A stretch of DNA of 64,000 nt from Polytrichum commune (taxonomy: Eukaryota > Streptophyta > Polytrichopsida > Polytrichales > Polytrichaceae), in the NCBI GenBank assembly GCA_950295325.1, contig OX485804.1, positions 41,912,001-41,976,000 of the forward strand. The letters are read 5' to 3'. Numbering within the stretch: position 1 is the first letter of the stretch; every line of letters starts with the position of its first letter. Made by a program: the position numbers and the translations under genes. The notes under the pieces are model-generated. The model ran no database searches, was not told the DNA's origin, and saw only the letters and a list, made by a program, of their open reading frames with translations. Below are positions 60,501 to 64,000 of this stretch, piece after piece.

Positions 60501-61620
60501 ATTTCCAGGCTCCTGATGAACGCATGAAGACAAAGAAGCTCTTTGAGGAGGTCCTACCATTGGTCCTTGAGATGGGAGCTGATGCTTCTGACAAGAAGAT
60601 TCTTAAAGCACAGCTTTTGGAAAAGGTACCCTTTTTCTGATTGGTCCACATCTCCTAGTACATCCAACACGCATTTAGTACAAGATGATGAGCAAATCAA
60701 ATTCGAGATTATAGCTATTTTCCTCATATTTTCTTAAGCTCATATGAATGCTCTCATCCATGATCAAAGTTGGGGTTCTCTTTTTTATCAAAGGATTATA
60801 TAGATCTTCTCAATCGTGTTGGCAGTTAAGACTAGAATGATTAACAAATTTTTGAGCAAGTAGTCCAGTTACCAGTCTTCCTTAAACTTGTGTCTTTTTG
60901 GTGTCCATTTTTAGATCCACACTTAATCATGCCACACAAATATGAGCGTCCAAATTAAGATTAGTAACCGAAGTAGGCCCACTTGCCTTCCATGGAGTCT
61001 GTGGGGTTCAGAGATGTTGAAACCCAGATTTAATCTTGGTGGATCTTTGTAAGGTATGTGGCCCTATTGTAGGCGCCTCCAACCCACAAACGATTTTGGC
61101 CGCAGGATCAGATTGGGAATTGACTCATCCAGTTAGCAATTGAGAAGCATGCAGATTGTCTTTTCAAGTTTCAAAATTGGATTTGTGATGCAAAAGTTTT
61201 AGGCAGTTGAAGCGAGGATTCTCTCTCTCTTTGAGCAATCACATATGCTCTAAGTGTTAACAACTGAACCTAGATTGGTTAACATGATTTGAGCATGTAG
61301 TCCACTCTTATCTCGTAGCACAGGTCTTTTGGTGTCCATTTTAACTACAAGCCATTCCATATACCACTCAAATGTAGGTGTCCAATTGAGAATGAGCACA
61401 TTGTTCTTTTTTTTAATATGTTGATATGAAGACTTTAGGTGGCCAGTTGCACATAGTATCAGATCAGAGACTGGTCACTTGCCTCAACTGTTAAGTATTG
61501 GAATAAACAATAATATTTGTCTGGATTTGTGTGCAGTTGAACACCTGTTCCAAGTTTGAGGTGAATGGCAAGGTGGTGCATCTGGTAAAAACTTCACAAT
61601 CCACACTACAGGGGTCTTGA
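57536..61620 (+). CDS. LYAR: LYAR-like nucleolar zinc-finger protein
   Basis: LYAR proteins are nucleolar factors linked to pre-rRNA processing and cell growth. The model joins 57536-57622, 58015-58089, 58313-58446, 59151-59497, 60246-60325, 60509-60625 and 61537-61620. All introns are GT-AG and phases agree, giving 307 aa. Two LYAR-type zinc fingers open the protein: C6, C9, H21, C25, then C32, C35, H47, C50 ([18 protein letters not shown]), followed by the conserved EKYGPKG. A third, U1-like C2H2 finger (C98, C101, H114, H120; [19 protein letters not shown]) is typical of plant members. A Lys-rich low-complexity stretch (about 118-215, with KKKRKSG and [10 protein letters not shown]) is a likely nucleolar signal. 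The C-terminal part ([13 protein letters not shown] ... [20 protein letters not shown]) matches the folded tail of the family. Introns 3 and 6 contain family B repeats. Confidence 0.93.
58616..58987 (+). mobile_element. family B TIR element in LYAR intron 3
   Basis: Starts GTGGCCTTATATGGTCACTC and ends TGTGGAGTTGGAATGGGCC. Shared internal blocks with the GT14-intron copy: agacaccattctaggt, gtgatcactt(g/a)aagaga, cactttgacctcctataac and caatccaatccaacagtcat. Same orientation as the LYAR gene. Confidence 0.6.
60870..60980 (-). repeat. partial family B element in LYAR intron 6
   Basis: On the minus strand: gggcctacttcggttac, tcttaatttggacgctcata, tttgtgtggcatg and atggacaccaaaaagacaca. This is the left third of the family only. 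Confidence 0.5.
61059..61403 (-). mobile_element. family B TIR element in LYAR intron 6
   Basis: Opposite in orientation to the gene. Begins TGGCCCTATTGTAGGCGCCT, matching the inverted end of the GT14-intron copy, and carries, in reverse order, gcagattgtcttttcaagtt, tgagcatgtagtcca and accactcaaatgtaggtgtc. It ends about 130 bp before the last exon. Confidence 0.6.
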
Positions 61621-64000
61621 ACTTGAGAAGCTTAGTTGAGATAATTATTCCAAATGAATGCAGGTAGTCCTTGTGTAGGAAAACATTTTTGGAGACATCA
61701 AGCATCTTGTAGCAAGCATGTCTTCTCTTCAACATCAGAACCGGCTTCTCAAGGGTGACAGTATTACTGCTGTGAGTAGGATAAGTAGGTGCAGATTTGA
61801 CATGTGACTTTTATTTCTGTCATAAAATTCAAGGTATTTTTCACATTTTTTCATTGAGACAAGCACATTGTAGTGAGTCTATTTGATCAGTTCAAATTAG
61901 TGAAATTTACTGGTTTTGGGTTTTTTTTTAGCTGAAATATATCAACCAGGAGTGGATGGGTGTGCTGGAAGGTATTAAGAATTGCTGTAAATTGTATTTT
62001 GTAAAATGAAGCAAATCATAGTGATTATTGGGAAAGCCATGAAAGCCAAGACTACCAAAAATCACATTTGATGCTCTCAAGGAAGTCTTTTGTACTCAAG
62101 AATGAAACTCCTTCCACCTTCAGCTCTAGGAGTTTCTCAACTATAAGTTGAAGTGATCTTTGTCACTATCCCAAAGCAAAGACAATTATACTTACTGTGT
62201 TTCAGATCATAGACTTCACATTTAGACCACACGGTGGCCAACCTAACCCTATCATTTAACACATCAAATTGTGCCACTTTTGTTCTTCTGATACACTAAA
62301 TACAAACGCCTACACTAAATATCAAGAACCCTATGAAAGTAAGTAACAGGAAATGTGAACTTAAACACTAAATATCAATAACCCTGTATAAGTATGTAAC
62401 ATTAAATGAAAACTTAAAACACTAAATATCAACTATGGTAATATGTGGAAGTGACATGTTTGAATTTAGAGTTAATAAGGATATGACTTTTTTTTTCCAA
62501 TAATAAAAGGAGAATTCTAGCATATCTTCTAGCATATTTTCTAACATTAATTGTCAAAAATTTGAAAATTACTGTTGAGCAGGGTAGGGTGGTAAAAACA
62601 TTAAATATAATCAAACACTAAATATCCTATTTAGTGTAGTTAAAAATGAGGTATACTTTGTGTTGGAATGCCTCCTTTGCAGCTCCATTAGAGATAACTT
62701 TTCTTTCCTATTTCAGAATGTAGTGCTAGGTAAGTCTTTCTTCCAAATCATTGTTATGTTACAGAGGCTGTTACTCTAGGGGATTAGCCAGCCTTTTATA
62801 CTCCACCTTTCTATCAAGTCATTTGACTTCCTGTACTTTCATTTCATTTCGTTGGAGGTTACTCAGAAGGTTCCACACAAACTTGTAGGACTCACCTGAA
62901 GATTTACCATCTAGCTGAAGATCCACCAGATCAAAATCGTCCATTGAGATAACACAAACCTGTTTTGATAGCAAAGGTGGATTCTAGATAGTGGCATTAG
63001 TAAGAAAAATGCCACCAACACTCATGTAAAACTGCTCACAAACAAGCACTTAAGAAAATGTCACAGTACTTGAGCAATTTTGGACCTTCATATGTTGAGA
63101 CAGAAACTTACCTGGTAGATGACCCAGTCCCAATTCTGGAGCATGTAGTATCACGTTCCCAGGAAGAATAAGTTGAACCTACTCTTGTTGTCAGATTTAC
63201 TTCCATTCTACCTACTTGTGAAATTGGCTCATTTGGAGTGAACCTAATAGGACTTCCTTCACATCACTTATTAACCCTCCTCAATCAGGTAAGATAATCG
63301 AAAGAATCAATCCAGACTAGACTCATATATAGTGCAATATAGTTGCTGTGAATGAACAGTCCACAAGTCACATCACACTTTTGTCAGACATGATCAAAAT
63401 CCACAGATTATACAATTAAACTATTTGCGAAAGGGAAACTTGGCATTTGTCAACATACGGTAACAGTGACGATAAGGGCTGCTTTAATTATGAAGTGACA
63501 ATACAGTCCAGTCACAGATGGCATTTTCCTTTGAAAGGTGGAACTTTATACCTACTTTGAGTAAAAACATCAGAGCCCAGTTTGAAGCCACCAAAAGACC
63601 AGTTGCACAAAATCCCAAACTTTGGTGCTGATGATGGTGGAAATTGCGTTTTCTAGAACTACTCACCCTATTCTATAAGTGTGTTCATACCTCTTCAGGG
63701 TATGCAGCAGTAATAAACCACTACTTTGCTACCACTTGCTGGAATATCTACACACAAACTGCCTAGCCCCATGTCTCGCAACAACCCTTGCACGATTAAA
63801 AAATTAAACAAAAAAAAAAAACCCATCCCATTACCCTCACGTTAACCAAACCATGTGTTCATACAGAACACAAGCGGTAAAGTTCAAGACTATCCAGCAA
63901 CTTGAAGCAAAAGAGCTCCCTGATTTCACCTGCTGGAGAACCTAGACCAGTATAGTTACAAGGGCCACCCTCAGTAGTGGAAAATTACCTTGTTTGTGTT
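61621..64000. other. LYAR 3' flank and intergenic DNA, no gene supported
   Basis: The LYAR 3' UTR begins here; its end is not determined. Two exon-like pieces on the minus strand were considered and rejected (see rejected list). No other coding resemblance. Confidence 0.45.
62293..62639. repeat. CACTA-like element, diverged
   Basis: The right end CACTAAATATCCTATTTAGT followed by GTAG is close to the palindromic terminus of the element at 36544-36952; the left end shows two candidate starts, ACACTAAATACAAACGCC at 62293 and CTACACTAAATATCAAG at 62310. Several CACTAAATATCAA motifs repeat inside (62312, 62368, 62420). Edges uncertain. Confidence 0.5.

Noticed and set aside
62896-63178. Two exon-like pieces on the minus strand (63178-63112 ending CAG|GTAAGT, and 62959-62896 ending CAG|GTGAGT) with open frames beginning VQLILPGN and containing MDDFDLVDLQLDG.
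   Set aside because: Their open frames cannot be joined: every phase combination runs into a stop. No family was recognised and no further exon was found.

Overview
The window looks like nuclear DNA of a land plant with a mid-sized or large, repeat-rich genome. The four recognisable genes are plant-type: a fimbrin with four calponin-homology domains, an MMD1/MS1-type PHD-finger protein, a DUF266/GT14 glycosyltransferase and a LYAR-type zinc-finger protein. All are split by GT-AG introns. The gaps between genes are 10-20 kb, AT-rich and full of small non-autonomous transposons, including a Stowaway MITE with the classic CTCCCTCCGTCCC end and several PIF/Harbinger-like MITEs. I cannot fix the species from sequence alone; a bryophyte, lycophyte, fern or seed plant are all possible.

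Layout. 1-4.3 kb: repeats, including two related MITEs, one with a nested insertion. 4.3-12.4 kb (+): fimbrin, 14 exons, 669 aa, open throughout. 12.4-21.2 kb: no gene; TIR elements at 16.0-16.6 and 16.7-17.2 kb and a 440-bp palindrome at 17.7-18.2 kb. 21.2-24.2 kb (-): PHD-finger gene, 3 exons, 700 aa. 24.2-40.2 kb: no gene found; a degenerate tandem repeat at 27.4-28.3 kb, a 6-unit satellite array of about 190 bp at 29.5-30.6 kb, a MITE with a nested MULE-like element at 31.5-32.7 kb and a CACTA-like element at 36.5-37.0 kb. 40.6-44.1 kb (-): GT14-type glycosyltransferase, 2 exons, 398 aa. 44.1-56.5 kb: a triplicated leader region, a tandem duplication that shows filled and empty transposon sites side by side, a Stowaway MITE, a retroelement 3' fragment and a tRNA-like SINE with 17-bp target-site duplications. 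56.5-61.6 kb (+): LYAR-like gene, 7 exons, 307 aa, with telo-boxes upstream. 61.6-64 kb: repeats, no gene supported.

The four genes do not form a pathway: actin bundling, meiotic or anther-type chromatin regulation, Golgi glycosylation and nucleolar growth. The most unusual feature is structural. Three of the four genes have tandem duplications of about 140-232 bp at the start or stop of the coding region. In the LYAR gene the duplication carries a second copy of the start codon and first codons; in the glycosyltransferase it carries a second copy of the last codons and stop. Exon models were built by hand from splice signals, reading phase and remembered family sequence. No alignment or database search was run, so exon edges are strong where phase and homology agree, while UTRs and transcription starts are not determined.
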